A stretch of DNA of 64,000 nucleotides from Diadophis punctatus similis (Eukaryota; Chordata; Lepidosauria; Squamata; Dipsadidae): contig JALIGW010000010.1 in the NCBI GenBank assembly GCA_023053685.1, positions 8,346,596 through 8,410,595 on the forward strand, written 5' to 3'. Under the pieces are notes generated by a model. It ran no database searches. It saw only the letters and a list, made by a program, of their open reading frames with translations, and was not told the DNA's origin. The position numbers and the translations under genes were made by a program. Positions 52,921 to 64,000 of the stretch are shown here, piece after piece. Within the stretch, counting starts at the first letter, position 1; every line of letters begins with the position of its first letter.

Positions 52921-54607
52921 AGCTGAGGAATTTTCCCAGTTCCTGGCGGATAAAATCACTCAGATTCGGACAGACCTGGACTCCATTTGGACAGGGCAGG
53001 CCGAGATGACAGGGGCGAGTCTTAGTCCTGTTATTTGGGAGGAGTTTGAGCCTATCACTCCTGAGGATGTGGACAAGGCCATAGGAGCGATGAGCGCCTC
53101 CACTTGTTTATTGGACCCGTGTCCCTCCTGGCTGGTTTCGGCCAGCAGGGAGGTGACACGCGGCTGGCTCCAGGCTGTTGTGATCGCATCTTTGAGAGAG
53201 GGGTCCGTCCCGCAGCCCTTAAAAGCTGCGGTGGTGAGGCCCCTCCTCAAGAAGCCTTCCCTGGACCCAGCGGATTTAAAGAACTTCCGTCCAGTCTCCA
53301 ACTTACCCTTCTTGGGTAAAGTTGTAGAGAAAGTGGTGTCGCTCCAACTCCTGCGGCTATTGGAGGATACTGATTATCTGGATCCCTTTCAATCGGGTTT
53401 CAGGCGCGGCTACAGTACGGAGACTGCTTTGGTCGCACTGATGGATGATCTCTGGCGAGCACGGGATGGGGGTCATTCCTCCATCCTGGTGTTACTTGAC
53501 CTCTCAGCGGCTTTCGATACCATCGACCATGGTATCCTTCTGCGTCGTCTTGGGGAGGTGGGAGTGGGAGGCACTGTTTTACGGTGGTTCTCCTCCTACC
53601 TCTCTGACAGGACGCAGTCGGTGTTGACAGGAGGGCAGAGGTCGGCCCCTAGGCCCCTGGTTTGCGGGGTGCCACAGGGTTCGGTCCTCTCGCCCATCCT
53701 GTTTAACATTTACATGAAACCGCTGGGTGAGATCATCCGACGACACGGGGTGAGGTATCAGCAGTATGCTGACGATACCCAGTTGTACATCTCCACCCCG
53801 TGTCAGTTCAGTGAAGCAGTTGATGTAATGTGCCGCTGCCTGGACGATGTGAGGGTCTGGATGGGAGTGAACAGACTCAGGCTCAACCCAGACAAGACTG
53901 AGTGGCTCTGGATTTTGCCTCCCAAGGATTATGTCGACTGTCCCTCCCTGGTTCTCGGGGGAGAAAAATTGACTCCCTCGGAACAGGTCCGCAATTTGGG
54001 TGTCCTCCTAGATCCACAGCTAAAATTGGAGCAACATCTTTCAGCTGTGGCTAGGGGGACCTTTGCACAGATTCGTCTTGTGCACCAATTGCGACCTTAC
54101 TTGGAGAGGGAGGCTTTGCTCACAGTCACTCATGCCCTTGTCACCTCACGGCTAGACTACTGTAACGCGCTCTACATGGGGCTACCCTCAAAGAGCATCC
54201 GGAGACTCCAACTGGTACAGAATGCAGCTGCGCGAGCTGTAGTGGGTGTACCGAGATACACCCACGTAACACCGATTCTTCGCCAGCTGCATTGGCTGCC
54301 AATTAGTCTCCGGTCGCAATTTAAGGTGTTGGTCGTTACCTTTAAAGCCCTACATGGCTCAGGGCCAGGTTACCTTCAGGACCGCATCCTACCACATACC
54401 TCCCTACGACCGGTTAGGTCCCATAGAGAGGGCCTCCTCCGGGTCCCATCGGCCAAACAATGTCGGTTGGCGGGGCCACGGGGGAGGGCCTTCTCTGTGG
54501 GAGCCCCGTCCCTCTGGAACCAACTCCCACCAGAGATCCGGACTATCCCCACCCTGCTGGCCTTCCGTAAAGCCATAAAAACTTGGCTCTTCCGGCAGGC
54601 GGGGTGA
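52910..54607 (+). CDS. L2 reverse transcriptase frame
   Basis: 565 codons. Reading order: [70 protein letters not shown] (catalytic YADD), RLDYCNALYMGLPSKS and a C-terminus with HWLPISLRSQFKVLV and SLWNQLPPEIRTIPTL. All reverse transcriptase motifs are intact. The frame is +1 relative to the endonuclease frame; the first methionine used here is inside the overlap and may not be a real start. Confidence 0.93.
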   Translation: MQGRAEEFSQFLADKITQIRTDLDSIWTGQAEMTGASLSPVIWEEFEPITPEDVDKAIGAMSASTCLLDPCPSWLVSASREVTRGWLQAVVIASLREGSVPQPLKAAVVRPLLKKPSLDPADLKNFRPVSNLPFLGKVVEKVVSLQLLRLLEDTDYLDPFQSGFRRGYSTETALVALMDDLWRARDGGHSSILVLLDLSAAFDTIDHGILLRRLGEVGVGGTVLRWFSSYLSDRTQSVLTGGQRSAPRPLVCGVPQGSVLSPILFNIYMKPLGEIIRRHGVRYQQYADDTQLYISTPCQFSEAVDVMCRCLDDVRVWMGVNRLRLNPDKTEWLWILPPKDYVDCPSLVLGGEKLTPSEQVRNLGVLLDPQLKLEQHLSAVARGTFAQIRLVHQLRPYLEREALLTVTHALVTSRLDYCNALYMGLPSKSIRRLQLVQNAAARAVVGVPRYTHVTPILRQLHWLPISLRSQFKVLVVTFKALHGSGPGYLQDRILPHTSLRPVRSHREGLLRVPSAKQCRLAGPRGRAFSVGAPSLWNQLPPEIRTIPTLLAFRKAIKTWLFRQAG

Positions 54608-54775
54608 ATAGGAAGATCAGATTCCCCCCTTGAATGTTGTTTTTATAATTGTTTTAACTATGCCTTTTAATTTTAAATTATGATAATTGTTTTTATTGTA
54701 CGCTTCTTATTCTGTTGTACGCCGCCCTGAGTCCCACGGGATTGGGCGGCCTATAAGAACTTAAATAAAGAAATT

Positions 54776-55673
<898 letters not shown>

Positions 55674-56780
55674 TCAGTCACTTGACAATTTCGAATCTAT
55701 CGATTCACCTCCCATCTGACCCCAATCCTCCGTCTCCTTTTCCACGTCGCAAACATCTATCTGGCTCTGCCAATCACTTTGAATCTTTGGAATTGTTTCC
55801 TCTTGATCAAGTATGTCTGGATTTTTCTTCTCCTCCTCCATTATTTTCATGCTTCTATCCTCTGGAATTTTAGGAATATCATCCTTTAAAACGTTGATGT
55901 AGAATTCTGTAGCTTTCTTTATTGTGTTAAGCCCGTATCTTTTTCCCAAAAATTTCACGATCACTCCTGTTGGTGCATTCCATTTATATTGTAGATTTCG
56001 TTTTTTTAATTCATCAACCAAGAAGGTAAATTCTTTTCTGGCTTTAAGCATCTTGGAAGGAATTTCTTTCCATATCCTTATTTCCTGACCATTTACCTGA
56101 AGATTGTTTTTGAAGGTCGCCTGTGTAATTCTATTCCGCAGAGCTCTTGTAGTAAAATATATTACAATGTCCCTTGGCAAATGGTTTTGTTTTGCATACC
56201 AAGAATTGACTCTATATATCTTATCAATTTGCATAGCCAATTCCTCTTTAGACATTCCAGACACCTGCTCCAGGGCCTCTACCATCCTTCCTTTCAAATT
56301 TTCAAATTTTCCCTCCTTCAGGCCCCTCACTCTTATAGCAAATTTCATCTCTCTAAATTGAGACATCACCACCTCTGTTTCCAAATTTACTATATCATTT
56401 TGAACCTTGGCTATGTATTCCTCTGAAGTTGTCAGAGCTTGCTTATTTTTTTCCAAATCATTCTCCAAAATCTCCATATTTGCTGCTAATCCTTTACAAA
56501 CTTTCAACACATCCGCTCTCAGTTGTAAATTCATCTTCTCCAAAGCAGCCTGCATTTTTTTATCTATTTCAGTAATTTTTGAATTGAAATCCATAATCAG
56601 CTCATTTTTCATGACTTTCAAAGTATTAAATAAACTTTCAGGTGTTAAAGACTTTGATGATGTTAAATCAGGTGTAAATTGCATCTTTAAAATGTGATCA
56701 GAAGAATACTCAGTTCTTTTATTCACAACAGTCTTTCCAGGTTTAGAAGCCATTTCAGTATTTTCAAAAAAGAAAGACAA
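55674..56780 (-). CDS. L1 ORF1 protein (copy 2)
   Basis: 368 codons, open. Residues about 50-150 have heptad-like spacing (coiled coil for trimer formation). An RRM-like part follows with MKFAIRVRGLKEGKFENLKG. The C-terminal domain has NHLPRDIVIYFTTRALRNRI and GQEIRIWKEIPSKMLKARK. The tail is acidic. The protein binds L1 RNA and acts as a chaperone in the L1 particle. Length is close to mammalian L1 ORF1 (about 340). Start chosen at the first ATG; a second ATG at residue 10 (MASKPGKTVV) is in a better position and may be the true one. Confidence 0.92.
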   Translation of the reverse strand: MSFFFENTEMASKPGKTVVNKRTEYSSDHILKMQFTPDLTSSKSLTPESLFNTLKVMKNELIMDFNSKITEIDKKMQAALEKMNLQLRADVLKVCKGLAANMEILENDLEKNKQALTTSEEYIAKVQNDIVNLETEVVMSQFREMKFAIRVRGLKEGKFENLKGRMVEALEQVSGMSKEELAMQIDKIYRVNSWYAKQNHLPRDIVIYFTTRALRNRITQATFKNNLQVNGQEIRIWKEIPSKMLKARKEFTFLVDELKKRNLQYKWNAPTGVIVKFLGKRYGLNTIKKATEFYINVLKDDIPKIPEDRSMKIMEEEKKNPDILDQEETIPKIQSDWQSQIDVCDVEKETEDWGQMGGESIDSKLSSD

Positions 56781-57424
56781 AGAAGAGGGGGAAAAAGCCC
56801 AGATCTATACTTAGCAAAATTCTTTCCAAATCCAAAGCCAGTTAATCTTTTATCTTTTATAAAGCTGTAAGTTAAATCAAAAGGCAAAAGGAGAAGAAAT
56901 CATTTCTCCAGATCAAAGATTTCCATAGGAAAAAGCTGGTAACAAAGCAAAAATAACTTTCTCTTCCACGCCCAAATCTCCAATCGCCATATTGTTACTT
57001 CTTCCTTATTAAGCTACTTTGTTGCTTCCGAAGTAAAATCCAGCAGTGGAGTTAAAGTCAAAATTAATGCCCTTCTGGACTCCTGCCTTTCTCTGGCTGC
57101 TCTCTTTAAGTTTAAAATAATTATACTTTCCTTTGCAACAGCAGCGGTGGTCGCGGCATCTTGCTCCGCTTTAAGCGGAGGCTTCCGACTTCCCGGAGCA
57201 ACAGACAGGCTACCTGGGGAGCCCTCACCCTTCGCGCCCTAAGTTGACTTCTAGGGCACTAGGGGGGCTCTACCCCACCTATCTCGCTCTCATCTCTCCC
57301 CTTTGCCCAGGGAGAGATTTTCAAGCCGCCAGACAGCTGTTCTGGCGGCTTTTACAGGGAATCGGAAGGACGCCCAACGAGGAGCGCCAGCGACGCCGTC
57401 GGAGCCAAAACCGGAAGTCAGTAT
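56781..57424 (-). promoter_or_regulatory. L1-like copy 2 5' UTR / internal promoter region
   Basis: Non-coding, GC-rich at its outer end (57180-57424), purine-rich nearer ORF1. The outer end on the element strand starts near TGACTTCCGGTTTTGGCTCC, which includes an ETS-like CTTCCGG. By analogy with L1 it should hold the internal promoter; no binding was tested. Confidence 0.6.
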
Positions 57425-57509
57425 TTTGTTGTACTAATTCCTTGTAATTATTATCTTTTATCGATGAGCATCTGTTTGTTAATTTAATACCTAAGTATTT
57501 AATTTTCTT
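57425..57509. repeat. 85-bp target-site duplication, right copy
   Basis: Identical to 48592-48676. It is ORF2 coding sequence of L1 copy 1; the frame of the right copy continues in the left copy. Confidence 0.93.
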
Positions 57510-58454
57510 AACAACTTGTAGGCCCAATTCTGTTACCAATTTTTCTTCGTGTTTCAATGTCATATTTTTAGTTATCAATTTGGTTTTTTGTTTATTTATT
57601 TTAAGACCTGCCACTAAACCATATTCTTCAATTTCTTTAATTAATAGTGAACCTGTTTCTTGTGGGTCCTCCAAGAAGAAAACTAGGTCGTCAGCGAATG
57701 CCTACAATTTGTAATCTTCTTTTTTAATTTTAGTTCCTTTGATATCCAGATTCGATCTAATTGTATTTAATAATATTTCCAATGTTAAAATAAATAGTAG
57801 AGGTGACATAGGACAACCCTGCCAGACTCCCTTTTTTATCTAAAATTTCCTCGAAAATGCTCCGTTTATTATCACATTGGCTGACTGGGAAGAGTATATA
57901 GTTTCTATCATCCTTAAATTTTTTTTGCCAAAATTCATTTTCCTGATTTGTAATTTCATAAATTGCCAATTCACATTGTCAAACACTTTTTGCGCATCCA
58001 GGAAGACAAGAGCTACTTGCCTTTCTGGATGCGCCTCATAATTTTCTAAAATGTTTAAAACTGTTCTTATATTTGATCTAATTTGTCTCATTGGCAGAAA
58101 TCCATTTTGATCCAAATGTATAATTTTATTTAGTATTCTTTTCATTCTTTCTGCCATTATATTTATAAAAATTTTGTAATCAGTGTTTAACAATGAGATT
58201 GGCCTATAATTTTGAATTAAATTTAAGTCTGTACCTTCTTTTGGTAATGTGGTGATATATGTTTCCCTCCACGAATCAGGTATTTCCCCTCTTGTCAAAA
58301 CCTCATTATATAAGTCCAATATTAATTGTTCTGTTGTTCCATTGGCTGTTTTGTAGAATTCGGCTGGAAAGCCATCTGGTCCAGGTGCTTAATTGTTTTT
58401 TTGTTTTTGAATGGCATTTTTCATTTCCTCTAGAGTTATTTCCTTATCTCCTGC
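57510..58454 (-). pseudogene. L1 ORF2 reverse transcriptase (copy 1)
   Basis: On the minus strand from 58400: APGPDGFPAEFYKTAN, ETYITTLPKEGTDLNLIQNY, RPISLLNTDYKIFINIMAER, ALVFLDAQKVFDNVNW and (57694) the catalytic AFADDLVFFLE. A stop lies just before FADD and another near 58390; one frameshift separates 57840-57830. LKINKQKTKLITKNM and KKIKYLGIKLTN follow toward the target duplication. Recognisable L1, inactive. Confidence 0.88.
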
Positions 58455-58640
58455 TAATTTTTATTTATTTATCTATTTAATTTTATTTAGTGTTCTTCTA
58501 TACCGCCCTACTCCCTGAGGACTCAGGGCGGCGTACAATATTTTAAGGAACAACTAAACAACAAAGATTATTAAAAACAATTTTAAAAAAGTTTTTTTAA
58601 AAAACAAAGCCATACATACATGGGGAAAGTTGTCTCAAAA

Positions 58641-60355
58641 TCACCCCGCCTGCAGGAAGAGCCATGTCTTAATGGCTTTTCGGAAGGCCAGCAAGTTGGG
58701 GATAATTCGGATCTCCGGGGGTAGTTGGTTCCAGAGAACAGGGGCCCCTACAGAGAAGGCCCTCCCCCTAGGTCCCACCAGCTGGCATTGTTTGGCTGAC
58801 GGGACCCGGAGGAGACCCACTCTGTGGGACCTAACTGGTCGAAAGGAAGTATGAGGTAGGATGCGGTCCCGGAGGTAACCTGGTCCTAAGCCATGTAGGG
58901 CTTTAAAGATGATGATCAACACCTTGAATTGCACCCGGAGACCAATGGGCAACCAATGCAGCTGGCGGAGTATGGGTGTTACATGGGTGTATCTTGAGAC
59001 ACCCACCACAGCACGCGCAGCCGCATTTTGCACCAATTGAAGTCTCCGGATACTCTTCAAGGGTAGCCCCATGTAGAGTGCATTACAGTAGTCCAATCTA
59101 GAGGTGACAAGGGCATGAGTGACTGTGAGTAGAGCCTCCTTCTCCAAGTATGGTCACAATTGGTGCACCAGGCGAACCTGTGCAAAGGCTCCCCTAGCCA
59201 CAGCTGTAAGATGTTGGTCTAATTTTAGCTGTGGATCTAGGAGAACTCCCAAATTGCGAACCCGTTCTGAGGAAGTTAGTTTTTCTCCCCCAAGAACCAA
59301 GGAGGGACAGTCAGAATAGTCCTTAGGGGGCAATATCCAGAGCCACTCAGTCTTGTCAGGGTTAAGCTTGAGCTTGTTCCTCCCCATCCAGATCCTGACA
59401 TCGTCCAGGAATCAGCACATTACATGCACTGTCTCCTTGAATTGAGACGGGGTGGAAATGTACAGCTGGGTGTCATCAGTGTACTGTTGAAAACTCACCC
59501 CGTGTCGCTGGATGATCTCCCCCAGCGGTTTCATGTAAATGTTGAACAGGATGGGCGAGAGGACCGAACCCTGCGGCACCCCACAAGTCAGGGGCCTAGG
59601 AGACGACCTCTGCCCTCCTGTTAACACTGACTGCATCCTGTCAGCGAGGTAAGAGGAGAACCACCGTAAAATGGTGCCTCCCACTCCCACCTCACCGAGG
59701 CGATGCAGAAGGATACCATGGTCGATGGTATCGAAAGCCGCTGAGAGGTCAAGTAGCACCAGGATGGAAGAATAGCCCCCATCCCGGGCTCACCAGAGAT
59801 CATCCATCAGGGCGACCAAGGCAGTTTCTGTACTGTAGCCGCGCCTGAAACCCGATTGAAAGGAATCCAGATAATCAGTTTCCTCCAATAACCGAAGAAG
59901 CTGAAAAACTACCACCTTCTCAACAACTTTACATATGAAAGGTAAGTTGGAGACCGGATGAAAGTTCTTCAAATCCGCCGGATCCAGGGAAGGCTTCTTA
60001 AGGAGGGGTCTCACTTTAAAGGCTGCGGTACGGATCCCTCCCTAAAAGAAGCATTGATCACCGCCTGGATCCAGCCGTGTGCCACCTCCCTGCTGGCCGA
60101 AACCAGCCAGGAGGGGCACGGGTCCAATAAACAGGTGGAAGAGCTCATTGCACCCACGGCCTTGTCCACGTCATCAGGAGTGGCTGGCTCAAACTCTTCC
60201 CACAATAATGGACTAAGACTTGCCCCTGTCAACTCACTGGGCTCTGTCCAGCCGGAGTCCAGGTTCGACCGAATCTGAGCGACTTTATCCGTCAGAAACT
60301 GCGTGAATTCCTCAGCTCTACCTTGCAAGTGTTCCTCGTTTCCCCCCTTTAGCAA
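58641..60355 (-). pseudogene. L2 copy 2 reverse transcriptase, frameshifted
   Basis: Five frames in order carry the same motifs as copy 1: [73 protein letters not shown] (YADD changed to YTDD), LNPDKTEWLWILPPKDY and RLDYCNALYMGLPLKSIRRL to SLLWNQ-like text. At least four breaks. Homologous to 52910-54607. Confidence 0.9.
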
Positions 60356-61424
60356 GGAAGGAGCAAGTCACCCTAAACAAGGCGGCTGGGCGAGTATCTG
60401 CAGATGCAATAAGAGTGGAAAAATGAGATCGTTTTGCTGCCCTTATCGCCACTAGATAAGACTTAATAAAAATTCTTAGAAGTGTTCGGTCGGATTCGGT
60501 TTTACTGCCTCCCCAGCATCGTTCCAGACATCTCTTGTGGTGCTTCATCTCCCGGAGCTCCTCAGTAAACCAAGGAGCTTTCCGGGATCCACTGCCACGG
60601 AGAGGTCGCAAAGGCGCAATCCGATCTAATGCCCCTGATGCTGCAGTGTTCCAGGCAGCCACCAGGGACTCAGACGAATGGTGGACTAGGGTTTCAGGTA
60701 TTTCCCCAAGTTCCCTCTGGAATCCTTCTGGCTCCATTAGGTGCCTGAGGCAGAACCACCTAGTTGGTCCCGCCTCCCTGCGGGGAGGAGTGGGGCTCTG
60801 AAATCTAACCTCAGTAGGAAATGATCTGACCACGACAACTATATCCCCAAGTTTCAGATCATCTCTCCACTGTCCCGAGAGAAACACTAGGTCAAGTATG
60901 TGACCTCCCTCATGAGTCGGACCCTGGATTATTTGGGTCAGGTCCATGGTTGTCATGGAATCCATGACCTCCTGAGCTGCACCAGAGGTTTCGCCCGCTG
61001 AAGGCAGATTAAAGTCCCCCAGCACCATAAGCCTGGGGAACTCCACTGCCAGGCTTGCTGCCGCCTCAAGCAGCTCAGGCAGGGCCTTGGTAACGCAGCT
61101 AGGAGGCAGGTACATTAACAAAAGGCCCACCTGAACCCCTAAGTCCAACTTCAGAAGGAGCGTCTCACACCCGACAATCTCCGGGGCAGGGCTCCCACGA
61201 GGATGCAGATTTCGGCCTGTTGTAATAGCCACTCCTCCCCCCCTTCCCTGGGGTCGCGGCTGATGCAACACTGAGAACCCGTCTGGGCATATATCGGAGA
61301 GGGCTACTCCCCCCTCCTGGCCCAGCCAGGTCTCAGTTATGCATGCCAGGTCCACCCCCTTGCCCGTGATTAAATCACGTATCAGGGGGGCTTTGTTGAC
61401 AATTGACCTGGCATTCAACAGCAT
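60318..61424 (-). CDS. L2 copy 2 endonuclease frame
   Basis: 368 codons, starting in [47 protein letters not shown] and [19 protein letters not shown]. The SDH box region is altered ([13 protein letters not shown]) by a small frame disturbance that self-corrects. It ends TLAR-stop at the same place as copy 1, with the reverse transcriptase again in the +1 frame. Confidence 0.85.
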   Translation of the reverse strand: MLLNARSIVNKAPLIRDLITGKGVDLACITETWLGQEGGVALSDICPDGFSVLHQPRPQGRGGGVAITTGRNLHPRGSPAPEIVGCETLLLKLDLGVQVGLLLMYLPPSCVTKALPELLEAAASLAVEFPRLMVLGDFNLPSAGETSGAAQEVMDSMTTMDLTQIIQGPTHEGGHILDLVFLSGQWRDDLKLGDIVVVVRSFPTEVRFQSPTPPRREAGPTRWFCLRHLMEPEGFQRELGEIPETLVHHSSESLVAAWNTAASGALDRIAPLRPLRGSGSRKAPWFTEELREMKHHKRCLERCWGGSKTESDRTLLRIFIKSYLVAIRAAKRSHFSTLIASADTRPAALFRVTCSFLAKGGKRGTLAR

Positions 61425-61466
61425 CAGCTTGAGCCCAGGGCCCTGAAAACCCCGGTCATCAGGTAC

Positions 61467-61697
61467 TCAGGTTGAGCAAGATGGAACCATATCGGAGGGG
61501 CCGGAGCAAGGGATCGCTTGTACACAGCGAGGTCTTGTTCCCCGATAGCGGCCCACCCCTCTGCTCCCGCTATACCTACCTCTCTCCATCACGACCAAAA
61601 TATTCTCCACACCCCCAGAGATCCCCTCCCCCTCCCCGCTGGTCCCCCTCTCTCCCTGCAGGCCATACATACCATTCACACTGGGCCGGGGAACCAA
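61467..61697 (-). pseudogene. L2 copy 2 N-terminal glycine-rich region
   Basis: Corresponds to residues 30-105 of the copy 1 protein (GMYGLQGERGTSGEGEGISG, SRGVGRYRGTRPRCVQAIPC). Separated from the endonuclease frame by a stop and a frame change near 61440. Confidence 0.8.
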
Positions 61698-61739
61698 GTC
61701 TGGCCCCCCTCCGTTTCTGTTTCCACACTCAACAGAAGG

Positions 61740-62762
61740 GGGGGCACATCATAGCTAATGCCTCTTCTATTTCCTCATCCCCTGGTTTTTCCTGCGCTCT
61801 ACTTTCTAATTGTTTAATTTCTTCTACTATTCTATTATAATGTTGCATTTTTTCTTTTTTGCTGTATAGGATATTATTATTCCCCTGGAATAAGCTTTCA
61901 GGGTATCCCAAAGATTTTGTATGGTAGTAGGTTGTTTTCTATTTTCTTCTAAAAATAATCCCAATTCTTTCTCTATCATTTGCATAAATTGGCTATCCTG
62001 TACTAATTGAGTATTAAACGTCCATCTTCTATTGCCTTGTTTTATATTTTTCCATACTATCTTAATGGGATTATGATCAGCCCAGATATTTGTAGTAATT
62101 TCTATTGTTTCTATGTTTTTGTACAATTCACATGATAACCATGCCATATCTATTCTTGTGTAAGATTTATGTTGATGGGAGTAAAAAGTAAACTGTTTGT
62201 CCTTTAGATGTTGTATTCTCCAAAGATCTATAAGGTTTAGTTCTTCTACCATATCAAAGAAAGTTTTTGGTAATGTGGTTTTTTTAAAAGTATTTCTCCC
62301 CCCCCCTCTATAATCATCTTTCACATCAATTATCCCATTGAAATCACCTATTATACACACTTTTTTATATCCTGTCTGCAGTATTTTCCCATGCAGTTTC
62401 TTATAAAAATCTTTTTGTTCCTTGTTTGGGGCATAAATGTTTACTAACAATATTATTGTATTCCCTATCTTAATTTCTAACATTAATATTCTTCCTTTGG
62501 GATCATTATATAATTCTTTACTTTTAATTTCCTTCTTTATATATATTGCCACTCCACTTTTCTTTTTGTCTGTTAAAGATGCATACATTTGACCTAATTT
62601 TGGATATTCTAAATACTGCTTTTCTGTCCTTTTAATATGGGTTTCTTGTAAACAAATGATATCTATTTTTTGTTTAGCTAATTTTGTTAGTATCCTTCTC
62701 CTTTTAATTACACTATTTAATCCTTGTACATTTATTGATATCAATTGTATTCCATTTTGCAT
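61740..62762 (-). CDS. L1 ORF2 endonuclease domain (copy 1)
   Basis: 311 codons from ATG at 62762 (MQNGIQLISINVQGLNSVIK). Readable motifs: DIICLQETHI (catalytic glutamate), KSGVAIYI, VNIYAPN, VCIIGDFNGIIDV, YTRIDMAWLS and TNIWADHNPIKI (SDH box as ADH). The endonuclease is followed by EENRKQPTTIQNLW and is cut near 61740 by L2 copy 2; one frame change lies near 61840. The start is supported by the intact N-terminal fold. Confidence 0.9.
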
Positions 62763-63047
62763 CTTCCTATTCTCCTACCGAGGTCTAGTTTTAATTTGGT
62801 TTAGTAGCCTTCTGTGCTCTAGTTCTAGCCTCTCTTTGTTTAGGTGGGTCTTCGGTTTCCTTGGTTTTATTCTCTTTTCCTTCTTCTTCCAATTCCTATC
62901 TTTCTCCTTGAGTTTCTAATTCCAATCTCTCGTTTGCTTGTGATTCCTCTTCCACTGCTCCTATCTGTTCAAATAACTCCAATGCTCTTTCCATATTATC
63001 CACTTTAATTTTTTTCTTTTCCCATGAAATAATCATCCCTTCAGGGA
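62763..63047 (-). other. ORF1-ORF2 intergenic region with ORF1 C-terminal remnants
   Basis: On the minus strand, acidic and lysine-rich text of the ORF1 tail (KEEEGKENK-like) degraded by stops, then the short spacer before ORF2. No other feature. Confidence 0.55.
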
Positions 63048-63891
63048 TTATCCATCTGAAGGGTATATTTTTTTGTTTAACTCATTAGCTAAAAATCTAT
63101 ACTCTTTCCTTAACTCTTTTACCCGTCTTGGAATCTGTTTCAATACTATTACTTCTTTTCCTTTATAATCAATAGTCTCCTCTCTTGTTGCTAGGTAGAT
63201 TAAATCTCTGATTTTTTTCCTAGCAAATCGGATATGTATTTCCCTTGGGAGATGGTGGCGCTTCACATAGTTGGTCTGTACGAGGTATATTTCATCTATT
63301 TCGTTAATTGCCTCCCTTATATCTCTCTGAATTATTTCTGCCACCATTCCACCCATTATTTCTCCCAAATCTTCGTCCTTCGTCTCAATCACATTTTGGA
63401 AATGTAAATAGAAAGAGGAGCGGTCTATTTCAAGATTTATAATTGAATCCTCCAGCTCCTTTCTTGTTGTCATAACCTTTTGGTCTAAGTTTTCAACTTT
63501 TTTTTCTGTCTTTTCAGTCTTAGTTTCTATCAATTTAATTTGTTCTGTATTTTTTTATCTCCCCCTATATCAAGTCTATTTTATCATCCAGTTTTTGAAT
63601 GTTTAAATTTAGCTCTTTGTGATTTTGACACATTGTCTCTTGGAGTTTCAACATAGTTTCTTGCACTATATTTAGTGTTGTGTTCATTGATTGGATAAGG
63701 GGAACATTACTAATTTTTTCTGTAGTTAACATTTCATCAATAGAATGTTGACTGGAGGTAGGTGTAGATACCGATGGATTAGAGGTTGCCTTTTCCCCAG
63801 ATTTTAAAGTTGTAGTTGTCAGAGTTGACATTTCATTGATTATTTTGTTCTGTTCTCCTAATATCTTAAATATTCTCCCCCAGATTACCAT
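63048..63891 (-). pseudogene. L1 ORF1 (copy 1), frameshifted
   Basis: The first frame (63891-63565, 108 codons) has a serine/threonine-rich N-terminus and the start of a coiled coil (MLKLQETMCQNHKELNLNIQ). After a break near 63550 the second (63533-63048) continues the coiled coil, an RRM-like part (RSSFYLHFQNVIE) and the C-terminal domain (HHLPREIHIRFARKKIRDLI, EVIVLKQIPRRVKELRKEYR). It differs clearly from ORF1 of copy 2, so two L1 subfamilies are present. Confidence 0.88.
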
Positions 63892-64000
63892 TCACAAATA
63901 TTTATACATTTGACTGTCTTTCCTTATTGTCAGATCTACTACTTTTAATCATAGTTATTCTTAATATCTTTACTAGATTTCGTTCTTCAATCTACCAATC
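63892..64000 (-). mobile_element. L1 copy 1 5' UTR, cut by window end
   Basis: Short non-coding piece upstream of ORF1; the element continues beyond the window. Confidence 0.5.

Larger units (their letters stand above)
58455..61738 (-). mobile_element. L2 LINE copy 2 in L1 ORF2
   Basis: Minus-strand L2 from a 5' truncation (CTTCTGTTGAGTGTGGAAAC, matching 51480 of copy 1) to its 3' stem-loop (58500-58535) and TAAATAAA tail. It lies between the L1 endonuclease and reverse transcriptase; about 200 codons of L1 between them are missing, so the insertion was accompanied by deletion. Confidence 0.9.

Noticed and set aside
54376..54576. Antisense frame over the L2 C-terminus
   Set aside because: Shadow of the reverse transcriptase frame.

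Overview
This is a eukaryotic repeat landscape with no recognisable host gene. Nearly all readable coding sequence belongs to transposable elements: L1, L2, CR1, Rex1-like and BovB-like LINEs, a DIRS tyrosine-recombinase retrotransposon, endogenous retroviruses (ERVs) and their LTRs, SPIN-like and other hAT DNA transposons, and tRNA-derived SINEs. That mixture, with long AT microsatellites, points to a squamate reptile, most likely a snake. The organism call is inference from recalled repeat families, not a marker gene.

Layout. 0.1-5.0 kb: decayed Rex1/L2-type LINE split by two LTR insertions. 5-7.6 kb: decayed L1-like unit with no visible ORF2. 7.8-8.5 kb: LINE 3' end with an open 203-codon C-terminus. 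8.5-11.3 kb: AT-rich, unassigned. 11.3-16 kb: CR1 split by a microsatellite, a 2.7-kb GC-rich palindromic element and a hAT MITE. 16.1-17.0 kb: 480-bp tandem duplication carrying another MITE. 17.1-17.6 kb: solo LTR. 17.7-25.3 kb: minus-strand provirus remnant with matching outer flanks. 25.3-28.8 kb: BovB-like scrap and tail-to-tail L1 ends. 28.8-46.7 kb: plus-strand ERV (LTR, PBS-like site, leader, gag start, integrase) hosting a DIRS element with its own hAT insertions, a second SPIN copy, another hAT copy and a CR1. 46.7-64 kb: minus-strand L1 interrupted by a second L1-like insertion (85-bp target duplication) and an L2. The second insertion itself holds a six-copy 330-bp array with tRNA-like promoter modules and a nearly intact L2.

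The elements do not form a pathway; the order of nesting is the information. The ERV predates the DIRS, which predates SPIN copy 1 and hAT copy C. The minus-strand L1 predates both the L2 and the second L1 inside it. Several boundaries are fixed by direct evidence: four copies of one hAT family with perfect 8-bp duplications (one with its empty site in the window), two SPIN copies with 8-bp duplications, DIRS terminal repeats with a matching internal complementary region, and the 85-bp L1 duplication.

The most unusual structures are the tRNA-like array, the TIR-within-TIR CpG-rich hAT family, and MITEs loaded with ETS-like and NRF1-like palindromes.
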